Positions 14,460 to 21,240 of a stretch of DNA of 64,000 nucleotides are shown here, in pieces; the first letter of the stretch is position 1, and every line of letters begins with the position of its first letter. The notes under the pieces are model-generated. The model saw nothing but the letters and a program-made list of their open reading frames with translations. It was not told the DNA's origin and did not search any database. The DNA lies in NCBI RefSeq assembly GCF_030409325.1, contig NZ_JAUFPR010000003.1, forward strand, positions 650,505 to 714,504, in the 5' to 3' direction. The position numbers and the translations under genes are program-made. The DNA is from Mucilaginibacter aquaedulcis (GTDB taxonomy: Bacteria > Bacteroidota > Bacteroidia > Sphingobacteriales > Sphingobacteriaceae).

Positions 14460-15710
14460 ATGCCATATTTATTTACTTCCGAGTCCGTATCAGAAGGACA
14501 TCCGGATAAAGTTGCAGACCAGATTTCAGACGCCCTTATTGACCATTTCCTGGCATTTGACCCTAACTCAAAGGTAGCATGCGAAACCCTGGTAACCACC
14601 GGGCAGGTTATTTTAGCTGGCGAAGTAAAATCAAAAGCTTATTTAGATGTACAGAAAATTGCCCGTGAGGTGATCAACAAAATTGGTTACACCAAAGGCG
14701 AATACATGTTTGATGGAAGTTCATGCGGTGTGCTATCGGCCATTCACGAGCAATCGCCTGATATTAACCAGGGTGTTGACCGCCAGGCTAAAGAAGAGCA
14801 GGGTGCCGGCGACCAAGGTATGATGTTTGGTTATGCCACTGTTGAAACCGACAATTACATGCCACTGGCATTGGATATAGCCCACGCGCTTTTAATTGAG
14901 CTGGCCGCTATCCGTCGTGAAAATAACGAAATTAAATACCTGCGCCCCGATGCAAAATCGCAGGTAACGCTGGAGTACAGCGATGATAACAAACCGCAGC
15001 GTATTGATGCCATTGTTATATCAACCCAGCATGATGATTTTGATGAAGAGCAAGCCATGCTTGCCAAAATAAGCGAGGATATCATCAGCATCCTTATTCC
15101 GCGTGTTAAAGCAAAATATCCAAAATACGCCCACTTCTTTAACGACCAGATCAAGTATCACATTAACCCAACCGGTAAATTTGTTATCGGCGGCCCGCAT
15201 GGCGATACCGGCTTAACCGGCCGTAAAATTATTGTGGATACCTACGGTGGTAAAGGTGCTCACGGTGGTGGCGCTTTTTCTGGTAAAGACCCATCAAAGG
15301 TTGACCGCTCTGCTGCTTATGCAACCCGCCACATTGCCAAAAACCTGGTTGCTGCCGGCGTTTGCGACGAGGTATTGGTACAGGTATCATACGCCATTGG
15401 CGTAGCACAGCCTATGGGTATATACGTAAATACTTACGGTACCGCCAAGGTTGGCCTGCATGACGGTGAAATAGCTAAAAAAGTGGAAGAAGTGTTTAAC
15501 ATGACCCCATACGCTATTGAAACCCGTTTTAAACTGCGCAACCCAATCTATAGCGAAACCGCGGCTTACGGCCACTTCGGCAAGCCAAGTGAAACCGTTA
15601 CCAAATCATTCATTGCCCACGATGGCAGCGAACTGAAACGTGAGGTTGAACTGTTTACCTGGGAAAAACTGGATTATGTTGATCAAGTAAAGCAAGCTTT
15701 CGGTTTGTAA
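14460..15710 (+). CDS. metK: S-adenosylmethionine synthetase
   Basis: Makes S-adenosylmethionine from methionine and ATP. The 416-residue protein has the N-terminal signature TSESVSEGHPDKVADQISDA, the second motif GAGDQGMMFGYA (residues about 118-129) and the glycine-rich loop GGGAFSGKDPSKVDRSAAYA (about 269-288). Length is within the family range, with modest insertions. Single-gene unit on the plus strand: SAM-II riboswitch upstream, strong hairpin terminator 27 bases after the stop. No defects seen. Confidence 0.98.
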   Translation: MPYLFTSESVSEGHPDKVADQISDALIDHFLAFDPNSKVACETLVTTGQVILAGEVKSKAYLDVQKIAREVINKIGYTKGEYMFDGSSCGVLSAIHEQSPDINQGVDRQAKEEQGAGDQGMMFGYATVETDNYMPLALDIAHALLIELAAIRRENNEIKYLRPDAKSQVTLEYSDDNKPQRIDAIVISTQHDDFDEEQAMLAKISEDIISILIPRVKAKYPKYAHFFNDQIKYHINPTGKFVIGGPHGDTGLTGRKIIVDTYGGKGAHGGGAFSGKDPSKVDRSAAYATRHIAKNLVAAGVCDEVLVQVSYAIGVAQPMGIYVNTYGTAKVGLHDGEIAKKVEEVFNMTPYAIETRFKLRNPIYSETAAYGHFGKPSETVTKSFIAHDGSELKREVELFTWEKLDYVDQVKQAFGL

Positions 15711-15736
15711 TACGCAGATATATATCACAATTATAA

Positions 15737-15770
15737 AAAAGCGATGGGCAGGTGCTCATCGCTTTTTTTT
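15737..15770 (+). terminator. metK terminator
   Basis: Ten-base arms AAAAGCGATG (15737-15746) and CATCGCTTTT (15757-15766) close a 10-base loop, followed by a T-run to 15770. Confidence 0.88.
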
Positions 15771-15808
15771 GTTGCTCAAAAATTATTCTCCGGAAAATAT
15801 ATAAATAT

Positions 15809-15897
15809 GTCATTGCGAGGAGAAACGACGAAGCAATCGCGAACTACACAGCTTTTCTCTATAAAGTTCGCGATTGCCACGCTTCGCTCGCAATGAC
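15809..15897. repeat. Long imperfect palindromic repeat (GTCATTGCGAGG family)
   Basis: Outer arms GTCATTGCGAG... (from 15809) and ...CTCGCAATGAC (to 15897), with inner arms AATCGCGAACT (15835-15845) and AGTTCGCGATT (15865-15875) around a short spacer. The whole is an imperfect inverted repeat of about 89 bp with 33-37-base arms. A truncated relative (GTCGTTGCGAGG) occurs near 46925. No coding function. Such elements recur in Sphingobacteriaceae genomes and behave like non-autonomous palindromic repeats. Confidence 0.75.
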
Positions 15898-15914
15898 AAA
15901 TGTTTATTCTTGCG

Positions 15915-16035
15915 CTCGTCTGCGACGAGTGATTAATATGGGTTTACGTTTAAAACGTAAACCCATTTATTTAACATTATTTAATGAACTGGCGATAAAA
16001 TCGCCAAACCATGTTAAGCACTCGTCTGCGACGAG
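15915..16035. repeat. Composite hairpin element bounded by CTCGTCTGCGACGAG palindromes
   Basis: Two identical hairpins CTCGTC-TGC-GACGAG (15915-15929 and 16021-16035) bound a 121-bp unit. The flanking bases make the ends mirror images (hairpin then TG on the left, CA then hairpin on the right). Inside lie a 14-bp-arm palindrome built on GGGTTTACGTTT (15938-15966), an inverted pair TTAACAT/ATGTTAA (15971-15977, 16011-16017) and a GGCGAT-aaa-ATCGCC hairpin (15991-16005). There is no ORF. It looks like a compact non-autonomous mobile repeat of the REP/REPIN type. Confidence 0.75.
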
Positions 16036-16060
16036 GACAATTAGAAAAGCGGAGGACCTT

Positions 16061-16098
16061 GCGATTCCCTCCCCAGGGAGGGTGTAGGGAGGGGTTTC
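16061..16098. repeat. CCCTCCCC-type palindromic repeat
   Basis: TCCCTCCCCAGGGAGGGTG followed by TAGGGAGGGGTTTC. The CCCTCC and GGAGGG parts pair as a hairpin and a second GGGAGGG follows. Loosely related to the CCCTCTC/GAGAGGG elements near 6052 and 47041. Confidence 0.5.
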
Positions 16099-16124
16099 AT
16101 TGACAAATCTATTCGCATGGTCAA

Positions 16125-16157
16125 AGACTTACGAAGTTTTGAAAACTTCGTAAGTCT
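16125..16157. repeat. Palindrome with GAAGTTTT/AAAACTTC core
   Basis: Sixteen-base perfect arms (16125-16140 and 16142-16157) around a single G. The core CGAAGTTTT ... AAAACTTCG is shared with the palindrome at 47162-47195, while the outer bases differ (AGACTTA here, AAACCTG there). It may act as a hairpin in RNA. Confidence 0.7.
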
Positions 16158-16191
16158 GCTTATCCAAAAAAACAACAAACAGTAAAAAACA

Positions 16192-16210
16192 TTTTACCAT
16201 TTGTTAAGTG
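16192..16210. promoter_or_regulatory. Shared operator-like site upstream of the hydroxyacid dehydrogenase
   Basis: TTTTACCATTTGTTAAGTG is matched at 18 of 19 positions by the site at 18880-18898 upstream of the SDR gene. The core TTACCA..TGGTAA is a perfect palindrome at the second site and has one mismatch here. At both sites a TTTG follows with the same 24-base offset (16234 and 18922). Probably a common regulator site. Confidence 0.5.
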
Positions 16211-16266
16211 TTGTATGGGTTTGTTTATCAAACTTTGTACAAGCATTCTAAAAAAACACATTTATC

Positions 16267-17124
16267 ATGAGTACAAAAAAAATAGGCTGGATAGGTTTGG
16301 GTAATATGGGCATCCCGATGTCGCAGCAACTGATCAGGGCTGGTTACCCGGTAACGGTTTATAACCGCAGTAAAGAAAAGGAAGAATCACTGAAAGCGGG
16401 CGGGGCTGCCACGGCATCGTCACCAAAAGAACTAATTCAGCAAACCGATATTGTTTTTGCTATGGTATCAAACGATGAGGCCATCAACGATATTTTCAAT
16501 GGTGCCGAAGGTTTGCTGAGCGCCAACACCAGCGGTAAGGTTATTATAAACATGAGTACCGTATCGCCGGGTATCAGCAGGCAAGTGTCAGCACTGATTC
16601 GGGCACAAGGAAGTGATTACCTTGATGCCCCGGTATCGGGCAGCGTAAAACAGGCAGAAGACGGCACTCTGGTAATTATGGCGGGCGGCGCAGCCACAAC
16701 CTTTGAGCAGGTAAAACCTGAGCTTGAAAAACTAAGCAAGCTGGCCCTGCTGGTTGGCGATACCGGTGCAGGCAATGCCGCTAAACTGGCCATCAACACC
16801 CTGCTGGGCATACATGCCCAGGGCCTGGCCGAAACCGTATTGTTTGCGCAGCATAACGATATTAAAACCGAAGATATGCTAACTATTATCAACAACAGCG
16901 CGCTGGGCAATATTTTTGCCAAAATAAAAGGAGATGCCATTTTGAACGATAACTACAAAGCCGCCTTCGCGCTGAAACATATAGCCAAAGACCTGCGTCT
17001 GGCCAAAGCTGAAGGATTGAACTCGCCCCTTGCCCAGTCGGCCTATCAAACCTATCAGGAAGCCGAAGCCGCTCATGGCAATGAAGATATCATTGCTGTA
17101 ATTAAACAGGTGGCGGGTAAGTGA
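16267..17124 (+). CDS. NAD(P)-dependent beta-hydroxyacid dehydrogenase (3-hydroxyisobutyrate dehydrogenase-like)
   Basis: A 285-residue cytosolic oxidoreductase with an N-terminal Rossmann domain (IGLGNMGIPM, residues 9-18) and a helical C-terminal domain. Arg34 in VYNRSKEK at the end of the second strand favours NADP(H). The substrate-binding loop DAPVSGSVKQAEDGTL (120-135) and the catalytic Lys173 in GAGNAAKLAINTLLG are intact. The physiological substrate cannot be read; candidates are 3-hydroxyisobutyrate, glyoxylate/succinic semialdehyde or tartronate semialdehyde. It is monocistronic, flanked on both sides by repeat-rich non-coding DNA, and shares an upstream operator-like site with the SDR at 18947. 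Confidence 0.88.
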   Translation: MSTKKIGWIGLGNMGIPMSQQLIRAGYPVTVYNRSKEKEESLKAGGAATASSPKELIQQTDIVFAMVSNDEAINDIFNGAEGLLSANTSGKVIINMSTVSPGISRQVSALIRAQGSDYLDAPVSGSVKQAEDGTLVIMAGGAATTFEQVKPELEKLSKLALLVGDTGAGNAAKLAINTLLGIHAQGLAETVLFAQHNDIKTEDMLTIINNSALGNIFAKIKGDAILNDNYKAAFALKHIAKDLRLAKAEGLNSPLAQSAYQTYQEAEAAHGNEDIIAVIKQVAGK

Positions 17125-17142
17125 TTTTAATTAGTAAACCCA

Positions 17143-17231
17143 GTTGTCATCTCGAACGAGGTACGAGGAGAGATCTTATAGCCAAAGCATATTAGTTGCA
17201 CAGGATTTCTCGCTCTGCTCGAAATGACAAC
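17143..17231. repeat. Imperfect palindromic repeat (GTTGTCATCTCGA family)
   Basis: Left arm from 17143 (GTTGTCATCTCGAACGAGG) and right arm ending at 17231 (CTCTGCTCGAAATGACAAC) are imperfect reverse complements. The element is about 89 bp, the same length as the unit at 15809-15897, but belongs to a distinct sequence family. Non-coding. Confidence 0.65.
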
Positions 17232-17284
17232 ACAAGGCAAACTTTGCTGATCCCGGCAATTTTCAGTATCTTTATATCAATCAA

Positions 17285-17324
17285 CAGCCCGGTTTCTCTT
17301 TATGCAGAAAGACCGGGCTGTTTT
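17285..17324 (+). terminator. Terminator-like hairpin downstream of the hydroxyacid dehydrogenase
   Basis: CAGCCCGGT (17285-17293) pairs with ACCGGGCTG (17312-17320), with extra TTTCT/AGAAA pairing inside, followed by TTTT. It lies 160 bases past the stop codon, after the palindromic repeat. Confidence 0.65.
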
Positions 17325-17528
17325 GTTAAGAAGATAAAGCCCCGGGCACGGAACAATATTCAAAAATACATTAACTATCAGCACTTTAAAACTTTTTAAA
17401 GCTCAAAAAACACATCAAAAAGTGTTAAAATGATTGTTATTTGAATATTTCAGGCCATTTTTCATCAAAATTGGACCAATTATGGCTTTTTTTGATACCA
17501 AAAAATGTTAAAATTTAATTTTAAAAAG

Positions 17529-18773
17529 TTACACTTTACCAAAAACGACAATACCGTTATGACCGCCAAAACCAAAGGTGTTGCTCATGGTTAAATTCAC
17601 CTGGTGATCGATAGTTTCTCCTAAAACGATGTTTAAACTATCGGGCACTGCGGGGTCAAGCAAGGTTGTATTAATAGTAGGCGGAATAACATTATCGCGC
17701 ATGGCCAGCAAACAAATAATAGCTTCTATGGCACCGGCAGCGCCGAGTAAATGGCCCGTCATTGATTTGGTGGCACTTATCTTAATATTGTTCTTTTCGC
17801 CATGTATAAGTCGCAGAACAGCATTCAGTTCAGACAGGTCACCAACATGAGTTGATGTGGCATGCATGTTCAGGTAGTCAATATCCGTGATGGATACACC
17901 GGCCTCATCAAGCGCCAGCTGCATACCCTTTGCAGCCCCCAAACCTTCGGGATGGGTGGCCGTCATGTGGTAGGCATCAGCAGTCATGGCAGCTCCGCGA
18001 ACTTCGCCGTAGATATGCGCGCCGCGCTTTACGGCGTGCTCGTACTCTTCCAGTACCAATGCGCCTGCGCCCTCGCCCATGATAAAGCCATCGCGCTCAA
18101 CATCAAAAGGACGGGAAGCTGCCTGAGGATCATCATTACGGGCCGACATTGCCTTCATCGAGCTAAAGCCACCAAAAGATGCCGGAGTAATAGGCGCTTC
18201 GGAACCGCCGGTAATAATAACCTTGGCCTTGCCGAGGCGTATATAATTAAAGGCATCCATAATAGCGGTATTGGATGTGGCACAGGCAGATACCGTGGTA
18301 TAATTGATACCCATATAGCCGTTACGGATGGAGATCATACCCGAGGCCATATTGGTGATCAGCTTAGGCACAAAGAACGGGCTAAACCGCGGATGGCCAT
18401 CGCCAAGGGTATAATCCCTTACTTGTTCTTCAAAGGTTAACATACCACCCTGGCCTGAGCCCCAGATCACGCCAACATCAAATGGGTCCATAGTATTCAG
18501 ATCGAATCCCGAATCGGCTATGGCCTCGTCTGATGCCACAAGGGCGTACTGGGTAAATGGATCTGTCCGTTTAATATCCGCCTTGTCTAAAAAATCTGCT
18601 GCATTAAAATCCTTCAATTCGCAGGCAAAACGGGTTCGGAACAAAGTGGGATCAAAATGGGTAATGGTTGCAGCGCCGCTTTTACCGGCAACTACATTTT
18701 GCCAAAAAGTTTTCACCTGATTACCAAGCGGGGTTAGCGCACCCAGGCCTGTTATTACTACTCTTTTTAACAT
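17529..18773 (-). CDS. Beta-ketoacyl-[acyl-carrier-protein] synthase, FabF type
   Basis: Condensing enzyme that extends acyl-ACP with malonyl-ACP. The 414-residue thiolase-fold protein has the nucleophile Cys164 in TTVSACATSNTAIM. It also has the two catalytic histidines in YLNMHATSTHVGD (about 303-315) and SATKSMTGHLLGAAGA (about 335-350), and ends with NTFGFGGHNG. All catalytic residues are present. No ACP or other fatty-acid genes lie beside it, so it may be an accessory KAS II for a specialised lipid or the housekeeping copy; the window cannot decide. It faces away from the SDR at 18947, and an inverted repeat lies in the shared upstream region. Confidence 0.92.
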   Translation of the reverse strand: MLKRVVITGLGALTPLGNQVKTFWQNVVAGKSGAATITHFDPTLFRTRFACELKDFNAADFLDKADIKRTDPFTQYALVASDEAIADSGFDLNTMDPFDVGVIWGSGQGGMLTFEEQVRDYTLGDGHPRFSPFFVPKLITNMASGMISIRNGYMGINYTTVSACATSNTAIMDAFNYIRLGKAKVIITGGSEAPITPASFGGFSSMKAMSARNDDPQAASRPFDVERDGFIMGEGAGALVLEEYEHAVKRGAHIYGEVRGAAMTADAYHMTATHPEGLGAAKGMQLALDEAGVSITDIDYLNMHATSTHVGDLSELNAVLRLIHGEKNNIKISATKSMTGHLLGAAGAIEAIICLLAMRDNVIPPTINTTLLDPAVPDSLNIVLGETIDHQVNLTMSNTFGFGGHNGIVVFGKV

Positions 18774-18808
18774 AATTTATTACGGTTGAGTAAATTTTGG
18801 CAAAAGTA

Positions 18809-18840
18809 ATTATAAGTATACCCATCGGTATATTTATAAT
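18809..18840. promoter_or_regulatory. Inverted repeat in the fabF/SDR divergent region
   Basis: ATTATAAGTATACC (18809-18822) and GGTATATTTATAAT (18827-18840) match at 13 of 14 positions around a CATC spacer. Position, 36 bases before the fabF start, suits a repressor operator; it could also be a leader hairpin. Confidence 0.4.
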
Positions 18841-18879
18841 GTAAAATAATTAGCCTGTAAAGCTTAACCTGTTTTTCGT

Positions 18880-18898
18880 TTTTACCATTTGGTAAGTG
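18880..18898. promoter_or_regulatory. Shared operator-like site upstream of the SDR gene
   Basis: TTTTACCATTTGGTAAGTG contains the perfect 14-base palindrome TTACCATTTGGTAA (18882-18895). It differs from 16192-16210 at one base and has the same distance to a downstream TTTG. It lies 49 bases before the chosen ATG of the SDR. Confidence 0.55.
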
Positions 18899-18946
18899 GC
18901 TGCGATCAATATAGGCAGACCTTTGTGTTATCAAATAATTAATAAT

Positions 18947-19687
18947 ATGAATACACAAATTAATAACAGCAAATTACAAGGTAAAAGGGTGGTTATCATG
19001 GGTGGCACATCAGGCATTGGCCTGGCTACAGCACAGGCAGCAGCAGCCGAAGGCGCTCATGTAGTAGTGGTATCAAGCAATCAGCAACGTGTTAATGATG
19101 CGCTTGCAACTTTACCTGATACAGCCAAAGGCTATGCCATTGACCTTAGTAATGAGCAAAATATCAAAATCTTTTTTAACGGCATAGGCAATTTTGATCA
19201 CCTGGTATACACCGCCGGTGAAAACCTTAGCCTGATATACCTGAATGATATGAATCTGGAAAAAGCGCATAACTTTTTTAACCTGCGCTATTGGGGGGCA
19301 CTTGCATCATTAAAATATGGCGCGCCGCATATTAACCAGGGTGGTTCTATTTCGTTGATGAGTGGTACTGCCAATGCCCGTCCCGGTGCAGGCTGGTTGC
19401 TTGGTGCAAGCATTTGCGGTGCTATGGATGGACTAACCCGGGCCATGGCCGTTGAATTGGCCCCTATCCGAGTAAACGCGGTTGCGGCAGGTGTTATCAA
19501 AACCAACCTGTGGAACAGCATACCTGAAACCGACCGTGAAGGTATGTATAAATATTATGGCGAAGCCTTGCTGGTAAAACGTGTTGGCGAAGCAGAAGAT
19601 GTAGCGCTGGCTTTTACCTACCTCATGAAACAACACTTTGGCACCGGCCAAATCATCACTGTTGATGGCGGCACAGTGCTGGTTTAG
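18947..19687 (+). CDS. Short-chain dehydrogenase-like protein lacking the Tyr-Lys catalytic pair
   Basis: A 246-residue SDR-fold protein. The ATG at 18947 is chosen because the N-terminus then precedes the dinucleotide-binding motif GGTSGIG by the usual distance; an upstream start would add 17 unrelated residues and read through the operator region. The fold is intact (NAG-equivalent TAGENLS, then SLMSGTANARPGAG, then APIRVNAVAAGVIKTNLW). The usual YxxxK segment reads GASICGAMDGL, with Gly and Cys where Tyr and Lys are expected. A recognised subfamily of SDRs has this substitution. Catalysis by the standard mechanism is therefore doubtful. It is followed after 41 bases by the NmrA-type gene, probably one operon. 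Confidence 0.87.
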   Translation: MNTQINNSKLQGKRVVIMGGTSGIGLATAQAAAAEGAHVVVVSSNQQRVNDALATLPDTAKGYAIDLSNEQNIKIFFNGIGNFDHLVYTAGENLSLIYLNDMNLEKAHNFFNLRYWGALASLKYGAPHINQGGSISLMSGTANARPGAGWLLGASICGAMDGLTRAMAVELAPIRVNAVAAGVIKTNLWNSIPETDREGMYKYYGEALLVKRVGEAEDVALAFTYLMKQHFGTGQIITVDGGTVLV

Positions 19688-19728
19688 GCTATTATTTAAT
19701 ACCCCTATTTCACCTAAAAATTAAGCTT

Positions 19729-20598
19729 ATGTATGCAATAACAGGCATTACAGGCCGCGTTGGCAGTGTGGCTGCCAATATATTATTGAACAATGAACAA
19801 CCGGTTCGGGCCATCCTCAGAAATGCGGGCAAGGCACAGCAATGGCTAAATAAAGGTGCAGAAATTGCCATTGCCGAATTACATGATGAACGGGCTCTCG
19901 AAACTGCTTTTGAAGGCACAGATGGGGTTTTTATCATGACCCCACCACTGTTTGAATCAACCGATCCGATGGCTGATCATGATGTGATGCTGGCATCCCT
20001 AACCCTTGCTATAGAAAAAGCCAAACCAGCCAAAGTGGTTTACCTGTCATCCATAGGGGCACATTTATCTGCCGGAACAGGCGCTATTAAAAAACTGTAT
20101 GATATGGAACAGCTTTTTCAAAAGTTAAGTGTACCAACAGCCGGTATACGTGCCGGTTGGTTTATGGAGAACTTTGCGGGTGGTATTGTCCCGGCTAAGC
20201 AAAGTGGGCGGCTGCATAGTTTTTTAGATCCTACGGATATGCTTATCCCTATGATCGCTACGAAAGATATAGGCAAGCTGGCAGCCGAACTGCTGCAGCA
20301 AACCTGGAAAGGTCATCGCATTATAGAGCTTGAGGGTCCCTGTCAATATTCCGCAGCTGATGTAGCCGCGGTATTGAGCGGTCGGTTAAATCAAAGCATC
20401 CAGGCAAAGGCTATTCCCAAGGCTGATTACGAAACCGTTTACCGATCATTCGGGGCCAGCCCAAAAGCATCAGCCTTAATGGCCGAAATGACCAGCGGAT
20501 TTAACAGTGGGCATATCGTATTTGAAAAAAATGGTCATGAGCATATTAAAGGCGAAACTTTATTGGAAGATGCACTGAGTGTTTACATCAACGCATGA
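19729..20598 (+). CDS. NmrA-like NAD(P)-binding protein
   Basis: A 289-residue atypical SDR of the NmrA/QOR2 kind. It has the N-terminal motif GITGRVGS (residues 5-12), then FIMTPPLFEST and VVYLSSIGAHLS, and a conserved RAGWFMENFAGGI segment (about 141-153). Relatives are NADPH-dependent quinone reductases or redox sensors; the specific activity is unknown. It follows the SDR in the same direction and is ended by a strong bidirectional terminator shared with the convergent Crp-like gene. Confidence 0.85.
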   Translation: MYAITGITGRVGSVAANILLNNEQPVRAILRNAGKAQQWLNKGAEIAIAELHDERALETAFEGTDGVFIMTPPLFESTDPMADHDVMLASLTLAIEKAKPAKVVYLSSIGAHLSAGTGAIKKLYDMEQLFQKLSVPTAGIRAGWFMENFAGGIVPAKQSGRLHSFLDPTDMLIPMIATKDIGKLAAELLQQTWKGHRIIELEGPCQYSAADVAAVLSGRLNQSIQAKAIPKADYETVYRSFGASPKASALMAEMTSGFNSGHIVFEKNGHEHIKGETLLEDALSVYINA

Positions 20599-20601
20599 TC
20601 A

Positions 20602-20637
20602 CAAAAGCGGTCAAACTTTTTGGTTTGACCGCTTTTG
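20602..20637. terminator. Bidirectional terminator between nmrA-like and crp-like genes
   Basis: Perfect 15-bp stem: 20602-20616 pairs with 20623-20637 (core AAAAGCGGTCAAAC) around a 6-base T-rich loop. It lies between the stop codons of convergent genes, with A- and T-runs in the outer stem giving U-tracts on both strands. Confidence 0.88.
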
Positions 20638-21210
20638 CTATCGTATATTTTTCCGTATCCGGCTGAGTGATTGTGGCGTGATGCCCAGGTAACCGGCAAT
20701 ATCCTTTAAAGGAACCCGAAGTGCTATATCCGGCTGCTGCATAATGAAAAGCTTATACTGATTTTCGGCATCCTCGCCAATATAGCTGTTCCTCACCCTT
20801 ACTTTTTCGATCAGGTGCTGCTGGTTTATTTTTTCGATGATCTCCTTCATATAAGGCAGCTCCTCATACAGAGCAAGGAGTTTGCTCTTGCTGATCGTCA
20901 GTACCTCCGCATCGCAACATGCCTGTATGCCGGGTTCTGTTGGTGTTGCTTCTTCAAAGCTTTGCAGTATAGTGCATAGCTGATTTTCTTTGTAAAAAAA
21001 GTGGGTTACATCAACACCCGTTTCTTTATGGGTTACTATCCGCAGCACACCTTTGCAAACAAAAAACATATCGGTGCACACCCGGTGGCCATTAAACAGG
21101 AAATCGCCCTCCTTAAATAATTGATGTTCAAAATGGTTCGCGATTATCTCCGCATCCTCATCTGAAACATATCTTAAAAGCCGTAAAAAATTAATAAGCG
21201 GATCAATCAT
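20638..21210 (-). CDS. Crp/Fnr-family transcriptional regulator
   Basis: A 190-residue regulator with an N-terminal cyclic-nucleotide-binding-type beta-roll (FLFNGHRVCTDMFFVCKGVLRIV, read in two parts, about 37-60) and a C-terminal helix-turn-helix (PLKDIAGYLGITPQSLSRIRK, about 170-188). It belongs to the short Bacteroidota Crp class, where effector residues are not conserved, so cAMP binding cannot be assumed. It converges on the SDR/NmrA pair and may control them, but no site was identified. Confidence 0.88.
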   Translation of the reverse strand: MIDPLINFLRLLRYVSDEDAEIIANHFEHQLFKEGDFLFNGHRVCTDMFFVCKGVLRIVTHKETGVDVTHFFYKENQLCTILQSFEEATPTEPGIQACCDAEVLTISKSKLLALYEELPYMKEIIEKINQQHLIEKVRVRNSYIGEDAENQYKLFIMQQPDIALRVPLKDIAGYLGITPQSLSRIRKNIR

Positions 21211-21240
21211 GATGCATCAAAAAATTATAGCAGCAAAGTA

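Larger units (their letters stand above)
17125..17528. other. Repeat- and terminator-containing intergenic region before fabF
   Basis: 404 bp without a gene. It holds a palindromic repeat (17143-17231) and a terminator-like hairpin (17285-17324). An AT-rich tail follows with a small palindrome AATTGG-a-CCAATT (about 17470-17482) and weak GCCAT/ATGGC pairing that could serve as the fabF terminator on the minus strand. Confidence 0.5.

Noticed and set aside
15752..16087. 111-codon plus-strand ORF
   Set aside because: It runs through three palindromic repeats; the protein is only a translation of the hairpins.
17862..18440. 192-codon plus-strand ORF
   Set aside because: Antisense to fabF, which has all family motifs; the long open frame is a codon-usage effect.
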